A DNA stretch of 64,000 bases from Leisingera coralii (GTDB lineage Bacteria; Pseudomonadota; Alphaproteobacteria; Rhodobacterales; Rhodobacteraceae), in contig NZ_JBHUPT010000017.1 in assembly GCF_049056525.1 (NCBI RefSeq), forward strand, positions 87,498 through 151,497, written 5' to 3'. The first letter of the stretch is position 1. Every line of letters begins with the position of its first letter. Position numbers and translations under genes: made by a program. The notes beneath the pieces were generated by a model. That model saw nothing but the letters and a program-made list of their open reading frames with translations, did not search any database and was not told where the DNA came from. Below, piece after piece: positions 31,835 through 39,613 of the stretch.

Positions 31835-32778
31835 GCGCTGTTTTTGAAAAGGTTCGGAGAAGGTTTGCGTTTTCGCGGAACGAGTTCTATTTGTATGTTC
31901 AAACGGCGCCTCATCGGTACAAGACTTACAAAATCCCAAAGCGCTCTGGGAAAAAAAAGAGAACGATTTCCCAGCCCTCCAAAGACCTGAAGGCAATACA
32001 AAGATTCCTTCTGGCTGAATTCCTTCTCCCAAAGTTCAAGTTCAGTGATCACGCCACAGCGTACCGGAAAGGCCTGAGCATCTGCGACAATGTGACCCCT
32101 CACGTATCAAATCGGTTTCTTTTGAAGATGGATTTTGAAGATTTCTTTCCGTCGATCCGAAGCGGTGATTTTGTTGACTATCTTCTCCGCGAAGGTGTAC
32201 TAGACAATGAATCTGATGCCGAAATGATGGCGAGAATTTTCTTTCAATATCAGGAGGGAGACCTGCGTCTAAGCATTGGCTCCCCTGGATCGCCCCCTAT
32301 TTCAAACGCGCTTTTGAAGCACTTTGACGACAGTGTGGCCGAATTGATACATGGGAAAGGGATCGCATACACAAGGTATTCAGATGACCTTTCATTCTCA
32401 ACAAATGAAAAAGACGCCCTCTTCTCAGTGTCCAGAGACATTCACAGACTGACGGAGGAATCCCAAAGTCCTCACTTGAAGATCAACAATAAAAAAACTG
32501 TTTTTTCCTCTACGAAATTCAACCGACACATTACTGGCGTAACGATTTCGAACGAAGGAAAAATGTCATTGGGTCGACAGACTAAAAGGAGCCTTCGGAC
32601 CCGTGTTTTTGAAGCGAAAATCGCTTCGCCGGAGGAGCTAGCTAGCTTAAAGGGCTACCTAGCCTATGCAAATCAGATTGAGCCAGATTTTATTTGTCGG
32701 CTTCGGGATAAGTACACGAAGCAAATGTCTCTGGTGGATCAGGCATTTGCAAGTCCACGTCGACACACCGATGAGTAA
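31831..32778 (+). CDS. Retron reverse transcriptase
   Basis: This 315-aa RT starts at ATG 31831, which overlaps the effector stop as ATGA, behind GGGAGA. Motifs are KKRTISQPSKDLKAIQR (~43-58), KMDFEDFFPSI with Asp101 (99-109), GSPGSPPISNALLKHFDD (150-167), the catalytic YSDD (183-186), LKINNKKTVFSS (216-227) and HITGVTI (233-239), the counterpart of the retron VTG motif. It copies the msd part of the ncRNA into msDNA primed from a 2'-OH. The codons are AT-richer than those of the core genes, which indicates acquisition by transfer. Confidence 0.92.
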   Translation: MSAVFEKVRRRFAFSRNEFYLYVQTAPHRYKTYKIPKRSGKKKRTISQPSKDLKAIQRFLLAEFLLPKFKFSDHATAYRKGLSICDNVTPHVSNRFLLKMDFEDFFPSIRSGDFVDYLLREGVLDNESDAEMMARIFFQYQEGDLRLSIGSPGSPPISNALLKHFDDSVAELIHGKGIAYTRYSDDLSFSTNEKDALFSVSRDIHRLTEESQSPHLKINNKKTVFSSTKFNRHITGVTISNEGKMSLGRQTKRSLRTRVFEAKIASPEELASLKGYLAYANQIEPDFICRLRDKYTKQMSLVDQAFASPRRHTDE

Positions 32779-32873
32779 ATGGCTGCCCCCCGTCTTGGAG
32801 CAGGCAGATGTGATGCTCCATATTAACTATCAACGTGCTGGATAACCGCATGCTGGTATGTAGCTCAGAGTAG

Positions 32874-34004
32874 TCAATTGGGCATGCTTTCAAGCCAGCG
32901 TTGGTGCTCCTCGCGCAAGCGCAATTCAATTACTTCTAGAGTTCCTGCGTAATCGAGATTGAATGTGCTGCGAGCGGCAAGTTCTGACGCAATAGAAAGT
33001 GTTTCCCAAGCAGCGTAGTCGTGAAATGGGTTGAGCCCCATCACGTTTCCTAACGTTTCGTCGCCAGCGTTTGGTAGCGAGATCATTTTTGCAAACAGCC
33101 CGATAGCAACGTCCACATTCCAATCCGATATGAAGAGTAGCAATGCGCAAAGTGCGAGAAGAGAAACCGGAACTCCGCGCGACCGGTAATTTACAGGATG
33201 AATCTTCTTCGGAAAGTCTGAATTTTCAGCAACAAAGAAGGCAAGGCGTACAGTTTTCTCATAATATGGCTGCAGCGCGACAACATCAAAGACCTCTTGT
33301 CCGAAATATTTGCCTGCTAGTATTCTCGCCCGATCGTATGGAACTTCAAAAGAGCTTGCCACTCTTCTTCTTTCGCCTAGCCATTGCAAAAGGTCAAAAT
33401 GCTCTTCCGTGAACTGATACTTTGCAGCCTCTTCCCAGTTGAAGTTGGGCATTTGGGCATGTACAGGCCGGAAAGGCCATCGACGGTGCGATTGATGTCT
33501 CCACAGTTTTTCCATCCAGTCGATGGCATTTGGCGTAGCGGTCACGCGAGTACGCGTCTTGGACTTTATGTCGAAGAACCATTGGCGCATGCCACGGATT
33601 GATCCTTGGTCGAATACTTCATTTTCAATCCCCCTACAGACAAGCACACGAACATAACGGGTCTCTGCGCTCCGTTCACTTGCGAAGTCAATCAAGGAGG
33701 CGCTCGATTTAATCGGTGATTCACTGCTAAATTCACAGAAAGCGTGGTGAGCATCTTGACCGCTCGGGCTCATAAATCTGAAATGAGGCTGGCGCACTGC
33801 CTTTGTGGTCAATCTTGACTTAGCTTCACTTACAATCTGAGCACCAGTAGCTCCACAAGACGAACACACCACATCTTCGCGGATCCACTCTCGTTGCTCA
33901 TTCGAGATAGCATTAATAGAAGCGGCCCCAATCAGAACCAGGAGCTGCTCCGGGTCAAGTTCTCGACGAAAATGGGATGAGAAAGCCGTTTTAGGCATAA
34001 CCAA
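32874..34004 (-). CDS. Protein of unknown function with CxxC and His/Cys cluster
   Basis: The start is TTG 34004, with AAGGA at good spacing; ATG 33998 is the alternative. The 376-aa product has an N-terminal HTH-like helix, then EDVVCSSCGATGAQIVSE with a zinc-type CxxC, and PHFRFMSPSGQDAHHAFCEFSS, which together may hold a metal, somewhat as in CoiA-like proteins. A middle block (FRPVHAQMPNFNWEEAAKYQF) and a C-terminal hydrophobic helix (VPVSLLALCALLLFIS) follow. It lies next to the retron, divergent in orientation. No function is assigned. Confidence 0.65.
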   Translation of the reverse strand: MVMPKTAFSSHFRRELDPEQLLVLIGAASINAISNEQREWIREDVVCSSCGATGAQIVSEAKSRLTTKAVRQPHFRFMSPSGQDAHHAFCEFSSESPIKSSASLIDFASERSAETRYVRVLVCRGIENEVFDQGSIRGMRQWFFDIKSKTRTRVTATPNAIDWMEKLWRHQSHRRWPFRPVHAQMPNFNWEEAAKYQFTEEHFDLLQWLGERRRVASSFEVPYDRARILAGKYFGQEVFDVVALQPYYEKTVRLAFFVAENSDFPKKIHPVNYRSRGVPVSLLALCALLLFISDWNVDVAIGLFAKMISLPNAGDETLGNVMGLNPFHDYAAWETLSIASELAARSTFNLDYAGTLEVIELRLREEHQRWLESMPN

Positions 34005-34521
34005 TGTCGTCCTTCAATTTTCGTGCAAAATGTGTATGTCGGCGTTTCACCAATAGCCCCTTTTTTTTCGAGCTTCCAACGGCAGTTTTATGCTGCGATG
34101 GTAGCCAAGTAGAAAAATACTCCAATAGAGGCTAACGACTACGTCGTTGTGCCGCGTCACAGCATGAAACCTCATCTCATCGCCTTAAAAGCTAGGATTG
34201 CAAGTGCCTTTATCTATGCACAGCTGCCGACTGTGTAAGTCTGAACTGCGCTCGAAGCTTTTGGCACCCATGGCGTATCTTGATCACATGAACTAGGTTC
34301 TGCGGACTGGTCTAGGCGGACCGACTACGCACTCTAGCATCTATATCTTTCGGGGAGCAACGCTATGCCAAGATTGTCTTGCGGTTCTGCTATCCACCGA
34401 ACAACCTCGCTCAGATCCGGGAACAGAACAAAAACAGACCGTGAATGTTTAGACTTGTGCTTAGACGTGAATCACGGTACTCCCCGCTTCACACCACAAG
34501 GACCTTAGAAATAAGGCAAAA
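34005..34521. other. Gene-free gap between island and tRNA-Cys
   Basis: 517 bases without an ORF that looks coding on either strand. The composition is less GC-rich than the core and there are scattered short A/T runs. I see no convincing repeat, terminator or tRNA remnant here. It may include the promoter of the tRNA-Cys gene and island boundary sequence. Confidence 0.5.
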
Positions 34522-34595
34522 GGCGAGTTGGCGGAGTGGTGACGCAGCGGATTGCAAATCCGTGTACACCGGTTCGATTCCGGTACTCGCCTCCA
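34522..34595 (+). tRNA. tRNA-Cys (anticodon GCA)
   Basis: A complete cloverleaf: acceptor GGCGAGT pairs with ACTCGCC, followed by discriminator T and encoded CCA (34593-34595). The anticodon loop is TTGCAAA with anticodon GCA, flanked by CGGAT/ATCCG. The T-arm is CCGGTTCGATTCCGG. It marks the boundary between the accessory island (left) and core genes (right), a common landing site for integrating elements. Confidence 0.97.
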
Positions 34596-34719
34596 CCTTA
34601 ATCCGCTGAAAATCTGTGAAAATCCAAGGCACTGCCGACACACGGCACATGTCCCGCAGCGGACCGCCTGGCGGCACGGCGGCCGCCAAGTAGTGCGTTG
34701 CAAGCTATAACTGCCGGCA

Positions 34720-36333
34720 CTACCCTTTCAGCCGGAACCGCTGGATCTTGCCGGTCTCCGTCTTCGGCAGCGCCTCGGTGAACACCACTGAACGGGGATA
34801 CTTGTAAGGCGCGATCACAGCCTTCACGTGGTCCTGCAGACGTTTGACCAGATCCTCCGACGGCACCTGCCCCTCGGCCAGCACCACATGTGCCTGCACG
34901 ATTTCGCCGCGGGCCTCGTCCGGGGCACCAACCACTGCACATTCCGCCACAGCATCATGCGCCAGCAGCGCCGCCTCGACCTCCGGTCCGGCAATGTTGT
35001 AGCCGGCCGAGACGATCATGTCGTCATTACGGGCGGCAAAGTGGAGATAGCCGTCAGGGTCCTGAATGAAGCTGTCGCCGGTGATGTTCCAGCCGTCCTT
35101 GACGTAGTCCGCCTGGCGGTCGTCGGCCAGATAGCGGCAGCCGGTCGGCCCTTTCACCGCCAGCCGCCCGACCTCGCCGCGCGGGGCCTCGTTGCCGTCT
35201 GCGTCCAGCACCTTCACCTGGTAGCCGCCCACCGGCTTGCCGGTGCAGGCGGGCCGGTGGTCGCTGAACCGGTTGGTGATGAAGATATGCAGCATCTCCG
35301 TCGCGCCAATCCCGTCCAGCATCGGCTTGCCGGTCTTGTCCATCCACTCCTGATAGACTGGCGCGGGCAAGGTTTCGCCCGCCGAAACCGCCGCCCGCAG
35401 CGAGGACAGATCCGCGCCTTCCTCCATAGCCCGCAGCATCACACGGTAGGCAGTCGGGGCAGTGAAGCAGACCGTTGCCTTGTATTTCTCGATGATCTCG
35501 ATGAGGTTCGGCGGCGAGGCATTCTCCAGGAGCGTCGCCGCCGCGCCAAAGCGCAGCGGGAAGATCGCCAGCCCGCCCAGGCCAAAGGTGAACGCCAGGG
35601 GCGGCGAGCCGACAAACACGTCCTCCGGCTGCACATCCAGCACTTCACGGGCATAGCCGTCGGCGATGATCAGCAGGTCGCGGTGGAAATGCATCGTCGC
35701 CTTGGGCGACCCGGTGGTGCCGGATGTGAACCCCAGCAGCGCCACATCATCCCTGCCCGTCTTCACCGCCTCGTAGGTCACCGGCTTTTCCAGCGCCAGC
35801 CGGTCCAGCTCTGCATCGTGGTTGGAGGTGCCGTCAAAGCCCACAACCGTATTCAGGAACTTGGAGTCCTTGGCACATGCGACCAGCTCATCCTTCAGCC
35901 TCGTGTCGCACAGCGCGTGCGATATCTCGGCCTTGTCGACGATCTTGGCAAGCTCCCCCTTGCGCAGCATCGGCATGGTGTTGACGACCACCGCGCCCGC
36001 CTTGGTCGCGGCCAGCCAGCAGGCCACCATTGCCGGGTTGTTGGCGGAGCGGATCAGCACCCGGTTGCCGGGCTTCACACCCAGATCCTCGGTCAGCACA
36101 TGGGCCAGCCGGTTGGTCCAGTCGGCCAGCTCCTTGTAAGTGCGGTAGCGGCCATTGCCGATCAGCGCTGTATGGTCACCAAAGCCCTTCTCGACCATCG
36201 CATCGGTCAGCTCGACCGCGGCGTTGAGATATTCGGGGTAGTCGAACCCTTCCAACAGGAACTCCGGCCACTGGTCCGCTGGCGGCAGGTTGTCCCGGGC
36301 GAATGTATCCACGTGGGCTGATGGTCCCAGCAT
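34720..36333 (-). CDS. Benzoate/2-aminobenzoate-CoA ligase
   Basis: The 537-aa ANL enzyme starts at ATG 36333, seven bases after GGAGGG; a longer reading would overlap the preceding gene. Landmarks are the AMP-binding loop GFTSGTTGSPKATMHFHRD, the GIGATEMLHIFITN block of aryl-CoA ligases, GWNITGDSFIQDPDGYLHFAARNDDMI, and the C-terminal catalytic Lys in PKTETGKIQRFRL. The presence of an anthraniloyl-CoA monooxygenase in the same operon makes 2-aminobenzoate the likely substrate. It would commit anthranilate to CoA-dependent breakdown using ATP. Confidence 0.85.
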   Translation of the reverse strand: MLGPSAHVDTFARDNLPPADQWPEFLLEGFDYPEYLNAAVELTDAMVEKGFGDHTALIGNGRYRTYKELADWTNRLAHVLTEDLGVKPGNRVLIRSANNPAMVACWLAATKAGAVVVNTMPMLRKGELAKIVDKAEISHALCDTRLKDELVACAKDSKFLNTVVGFDGTSNHDAELDRLALEKPVTYEAVKTGRDDVALLGFTSGTTGSPKATMHFHRDLLIIADGYAREVLDVQPEDVFVGSPPLAFTFGLGGLAIFPLRFGAAATLLENASPPNLIEIIEKYKATVCFTAPTAYRVMLRAMEEGADLSSLRAAVSAGETLPAPVYQEWMDKTGKPMLDGIGATEMLHIFITNRFSDHRPACTGKPVGGYQVKVLDADGNEAPRGEVGRLAVKGPTGCRYLADDRQADYVKDGWNITGDSFIQDPDGYLHFAARNDDMIVSAGYNIAGPEVEAALLAHDAVAECAVVGAPDEARGEIVQAHVVLAEGQVPSEDLVKRLQDHVKAVIAPYKYPRSVVFTEALPKTETGKIQRFRLKG

Positions 36334-36334
36334 C

Positions 36335-37495
36335 TCAATTCCCTCCCTGAAAGGCGCCAAGGGCCTGACGGGCGATCACCACCCGCTGCACGTCAGAGGC
36401 GCCCTCGTAAATCCGCAAGGCGCGGATATCGCGGTACAGCTCCTCCACCTTCTGCCCCCGCCGCACGCCATCGCCGCCGTGCAGCTGCACCGCCTTGTCG
36501 ATGACTTGCTGCGCCTGGTCGGTGGAGAACAGCTTGGCCATCGCGGCCTCCCGCGTGACCCGCGCGGCACCGGAATCCTTGGCCCAAGCGGCGCGGTAGA
36601 CCAGCAGCGCGCTGGCATCCACATCCAGCGCCATGTCGGCGATATGGCCCTGAACCATCTGCAACTCGAACAGCGGCGCGCCTTGCACCTGCCGCTCCGT
36701 CACCCGCTGCAACGCCTCGTCCAGCGCCCGGCGGGCAAACCCCAGCGCAGCCGCTGCCACAGTGGCGCGGAACACATCCAGCACCGACATGGCAATCTTG
36801 AAGCCCTGCCCCGGTTGCCCCAGCAGCGCGGATTTCGGGATACGGCAATCGGTGAACCGCAGCGTGGCCAGCGGATGCGGCGCGATCACCTGCTGGCGTT
36901 CCACCACCTCGAACCCGGGCATGCCAGCGGGAACGACAAAGGCGCTCAGCCCCTTGGCCCCCGGCGCCTCGCCGGTGCGGGCGAACAGCGTGTAGACATC
37001 GGCAATCCCGCCGTTGGATATCCAGGTCTTCTCGCCGTTCAGCACATAGTGATCGCCCTCCAGCGTGGCGGTCATGGTGGAATTCGCCACATCCGACCCC
37101 GACTGCGGCTCGGTCAGGGCAAAGGCCGAAATCGCCTTGCCGGCCCGGGTCAGCGGCAGCCACTCGGCCTGCTGCTCCGGCGTGCCGAACAGCGAGATCG
37201 CCCCGGTGCCCAGCCCCTGCATGGCAAAGGCAAAATCCGCCAGCCCGTCATGGCGCGCCAGCGTCTCGCGGATCAGGCACAGGGTGCGCACATCCAGCGT
37301 TTCCCCGGCTTCGGCGCCGCTGTGCCGGGTCCAGCCCGCCGCACCCAGCGCCGCCACCAGCGACCGGCAGGCCGCATCCGTGTCGGAATGATCAATCCCG
37401 CCCAGATTCGCCCCGGCCCAATCGTCCAGCTCCGCCGCCAAGGCACGGTGCCGGTCTTCAAAGAACGGCCAGGTTAGAAAGCTCTTGTCCGCCAT
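36335..37495 (-). CDS. Acyl-CoA dehydrogenase of the anthranilate operon
   Basis: This 386-aa flavoenzyme has ACAD signatures: ISAFALTEPQSGSDVANSTMTATLEGDHYVLNGEKTWISNGGIADVYTLFART and, later, QVIDKAVQLHGGDGVRRGQKVEELYRDIRALRIYEGASDVQRVVIARQAL with the EGASDVQ end that holds the catalytic base region. It starts at ATG 37495 behind GGGAGGAGA. It probably oxidises a ring-derived acyl-CoA in the steps after dearomatisation. The exact substrate is not known. Confidence 0.88.
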   Translation of the reverse strand: MADKSFLTWPFFEDRHRALAAELDDWAGANLGGIDHSDTDAACRSLVAALGAAGWTRHSGAEAGETLDVRTLCLIRETLARHDGLADFAFAMQGLGTGAISLFGTPEQQAEWLPLTRAGKAISAFALTEPQSGSDVANSTMTATLEGDHYVLNGEKTWISNGGIADVYTLFARTGEAPGAKGLSAFVVPAGMPGFEVVERQQVIAPHPLATLRFTDCRIPKSALLGQPGQGFKIAMSVLDVFRATVAAAALGFARRALDEALQRVTERQVQGAPLFELQMVQGHIADMALDVDASALLVYRAAWAKDSGAARVTREAAMAKLFSTDQAQQVIDKAVQLHGGDGVRRGQKVEELYRDIRALRIYEGASDVQRVVIARQALGAFQGGN

Positions 37496-37605
37496 CCGCG
37501 TCTCCTCCCGGTGAACAGGCTGCGCGCCCGTTTCATCTTTCCCAAAATACTCCCGCCGGAGGCATCCGCACCCTCCTCTGGCGCAGGCTCCAGCGGTGCC
37601 GCGGC

Positions 37606-38409
37606 TCAGTCGCCTTCAAACAGCGGCTTTTCCTTCTTCACAAAGGCATGATAGGCGCGCTCGAAATCGGCTGTCTGCATACAGATCGCCTGCGCCTGCG
37701 CCTCGGCCTCGATCGCCTGCTCGATCGACATCGACCATTCCTGCGCCAGCATGGTCTTGGTCATCATATGGCCGAAATTGGGGCCGGAAGCGATCCGCTC
37801 CGCCCAGCTTTGCGCCTCGGCTTGCAGCTCATCCGCCGGAACCAGCTTGTTGTGAAAGCCCCAGGCGTGCCCCTCCTCGGCGCTCATCGACCGGCCGGTA
37901 TAGAGCAGCTCTGCCGCCCGTCCCTGGCCGATGATCCGCGGCAGGATTGCGCAGGCGCCCATGTCGCAGCCCGCCAGTCCGACCCGGGTGAACAGGAACG
38001 CGGTCTTCGCCTCCGGCGTCGCGATCCGGATGTCGGAGGCCATGGCAATGATTGCCCCTGCCCCGACACAGATCCCGTCAATCGCCGCAATCACCGGCTT
38101 GCCGCAGTTCACCATCGCCTTGACCAGATCGCCGGTCATCCGGGTGAAGGCCAGCAGCTCCTTCATACTCATCCTGGTAAGCGGCCCGATGATGTCATGC
38201 ACATCGCCGCCAGAGCAGAAGTTGCCACCGTTGGAGGCAAGGACCACCGCCTTGACGCTGTCGTCATAGTGCAGATCTCGGAACCAGTCGCGCAGTTCGG
38301 CGTAGCTGTCGAAGGTCAGCGGGTTCTTCCGCTCCGGCCGGTCCAGCGAGACTGTGGCGATGCCGTCCTCGATCCGGCACAGAAAGTGTTTCGGGTCCGT
38401 GTTCAGCAT
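37606..38409 (-). CDS. Enoyl-CoA hydratase/isomerase family protein
   Basis: The 267-aa crotonase-fold enzyme contains ATVSLDRPERKNPLTFDSYAEL, VVLASNGGNFCSGGDVHDIIGPL with the oxyanion-hole region, and KPVIAAIDGICVGAGAIIAMASDIRIATPEAKTAFLFTRVGLAGCDMGACAILPRIIG. The start is ATG 38409, overlapping the MarR stop by one base (TGATG); a GTG one codon earlier is also possible. In this operon it likely hydrates or hydrolyses a ring intermediate in beta-oxidation-like steps. Confidence 0.86.
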   Translation of the reverse strand: MLNTDPKHFLCRIEDGIATVSLDRPERKNPLTFDSYAELRDWFRDLHYDDSVKAVVLASNGGNFCSGGDVHDIIGPLTRMSMKELLAFTRMTGDLVKAMVNCGKPVIAAIDGICVGAGAIIAMASDIRIATPEAKTAFLFTRVGLAGCDMGACAILPRIIGQGRAAELLYTGRSMSAEEGHAWGFHNKLVPADELQAEAQSWAERIASGPNFGHMMTKTMLAQEWSMSIEQAIEAEAQAQAICMQTADFERAYHAFVKKEKPLFEGD

Positions 38410-38861
38410 CACGCCTTGCCTCCGTTTTCCAGACGCCGGGCCACCGCGTCCAGGCTTTCTGTTATTCTCTGCGCCTCATCCGCGGTCAGCCCGTCAAAGG
38501 CCGCGTTGATCCAGCCCTCATGCGCGTCTGCCTGACGGGCAAACTCCGCCTTGCCGGCTGCCGTCAGCCGCACCAGGTTGGCGCGCCGGTCACCCTCGAC
38601 CTTCTCGCGCAGCACATGGCCGTCTTCGACCAGCCGCTCGACAATGCCCGTCACGTTGCCGTTTGAGACTTTCAGAACCCCCGACAACTCGCTCATCTTG
38701 AGGCCTTTTTCGTGCTGCATCAGCGCCGCCATCACATCGAACCGCGGCAGCGTGGTGGAGAAGTCGCGGCGCAGGTTCTCGCGCACTTCGCTCTCCACCG
38801 CCTTGGTGGCCTTCAGCACCTTCAGCCACAGCCGCAGCCGGTCTTTCGAAGTTGTGCTCAA
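38409..38861 (-). CDS. MarR-family regulator of the anthranilate operon
   Basis: The 150-aa winged helix contains LRRDFSTTLPRFDVMAALMQHEKGLKMSELSGVLKVSNGNVTGIVERLVEDGHVLREKVEGDRRANLVRLTAAG, a clear MarR domain with the DRR wing. The start is TTG 38861, preceded by GGGAGGGGAGAT and overlapping the SDR stop by four bases (TTGA). It sits inside the operon it probably controls. CoA-thioesters are common effectors of such regulators. A matching palindrome lies upstream of the monooxygenase gene. Confidence 0.87.
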   Translation of the reverse strand: MSTTSKDRLRLWLKVLKATKAVESEVRENLRRDFSTTLPRFDVMAALMQHEKGLKMSELSGVLKVSNGNVTGIVERLVEDGHVLREKVEGDRRANLVRLTAAGKAEFARQADAHEGWINAAFDGLTADEAQRITESLDAVARRLENGGKA

Positions 38862-39613
38862 ATCTCCCCTCCCGAAATGGGCAGCGCGCTGCCGTTGACC
38901 GAGCCCGCGCCTTCGCCGGCCAGCCACAGTGCCGCCTCCGCCACCTCCGCTGGTTGGATGAACCGGTCCTGCGGGTTGCCGCGGCGCAGGGATTTTGCCG
39001 CCTGCTCCTGTGTCATGCCGGTCTTGGCCACGATGTTGTCCAATGATCTTTGCAGCAGCGGCGTCTCAATGAAACCCGGGCAGATCGCATTCACCGTCAC
39101 CCCGGTTTTCGCCAGTTCCACCGCCAGCGCCCGGGTCAAGCCGACAACCCCGTGTTTCGCGGCGCAGTAGCCGGAGACATAAGGGTAGCCCTTCAGCCCG
39201 GCGGTGGAGGCAATAGCAATCAGCCGCCCCCAGCCTTGGTCTTTCATGCCCTGGAGGCAAGCCTGCCACAGATTGAAGACACCGGTCAGATTGACAGACA
39301 GCGCCGCCTCGAAGTCCCCCGTGGTCATCCGCTCAAAAGGCTTGGACGGTGCCGCGCCGGCATTGGCCAGCGCAATACTGACCGGCCCGTTTGCCTCAGC
39401 GGCCTTAGCCAAGGCTTCATCCAGTGCCGCCCGGTCCGTCACGTCACATACGGCGGGAAAGGCGCCGGTACGGTCCGCCACCTCCTGCAACGGCTCCATG
39501 CGGCGGCCCAGGATCGTGACCTTGGCGCCGCCCGCGGCAAACCGTGCGGCCAGCTCGGCCCCAACGCCGGAGCCGCCGCCGGAAATCACCGCATGTCTGC
39601 CCGCCACGCTCAT
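38858..39613 (-). CDS. Short-chain dehydrogenase/reductase
   Basis: This 251-aa SDR has the Rossmann motif AVISGGGSGVGAELAARFA (TGxxxGxG type), the NAG motif (ALANAGAAPSKP), the catalytic Ser in IASTAGLKGYPYVSGYCAAKHG with YxxxK (YCAAK), and NAICPGFIETP. It uses NAD(P)H. Within the operon, it is placed right after the monooxygenase gene, with an ATGA overlap, so it likely reduces or oxidises a hydroxyacyl-CoA intermediate. Confidence 0.88.
   Translation of the reverse strand: MSVAGRHAVISGGGSGVGAELAARFAAGGAKVTILGRRMEPLQEVADRTGAFPAVCDVTDRAALDEALAKAAEANGPVSIALANAGAAPSKPFERMTTGDFEAALSVNLTGVFNLWQACLQGMKDQGWGRLIAIASTAGLKGYPYVSGYCAAKHGVVGLTRALAVELAKTGVTVNAICPGFIETPLLQRSLDNIVAKTGMTQEQAAKSLRRGNPQDRFIQPAEVAEAALWLAGEGAGSVNGSALPISGGEI

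Noticed and set aside
31831..32778. Reverse transcriptase as part of a diversity-generating retroelement aimed at the phage fibre
   Set aside because: No TR/VR pair or Avd gene was found near the RT or the fibre. The YSDD RT with the effector and the hairpin-rich upstream RNA matches retrons.
34522..34595. tRNA-Cys as the attachment site of the prophage
   Set aside because: It is 7.4 kb from the integrase with unrelated genes between, and no repeat of its 3' end was seen near 27.1 kb.
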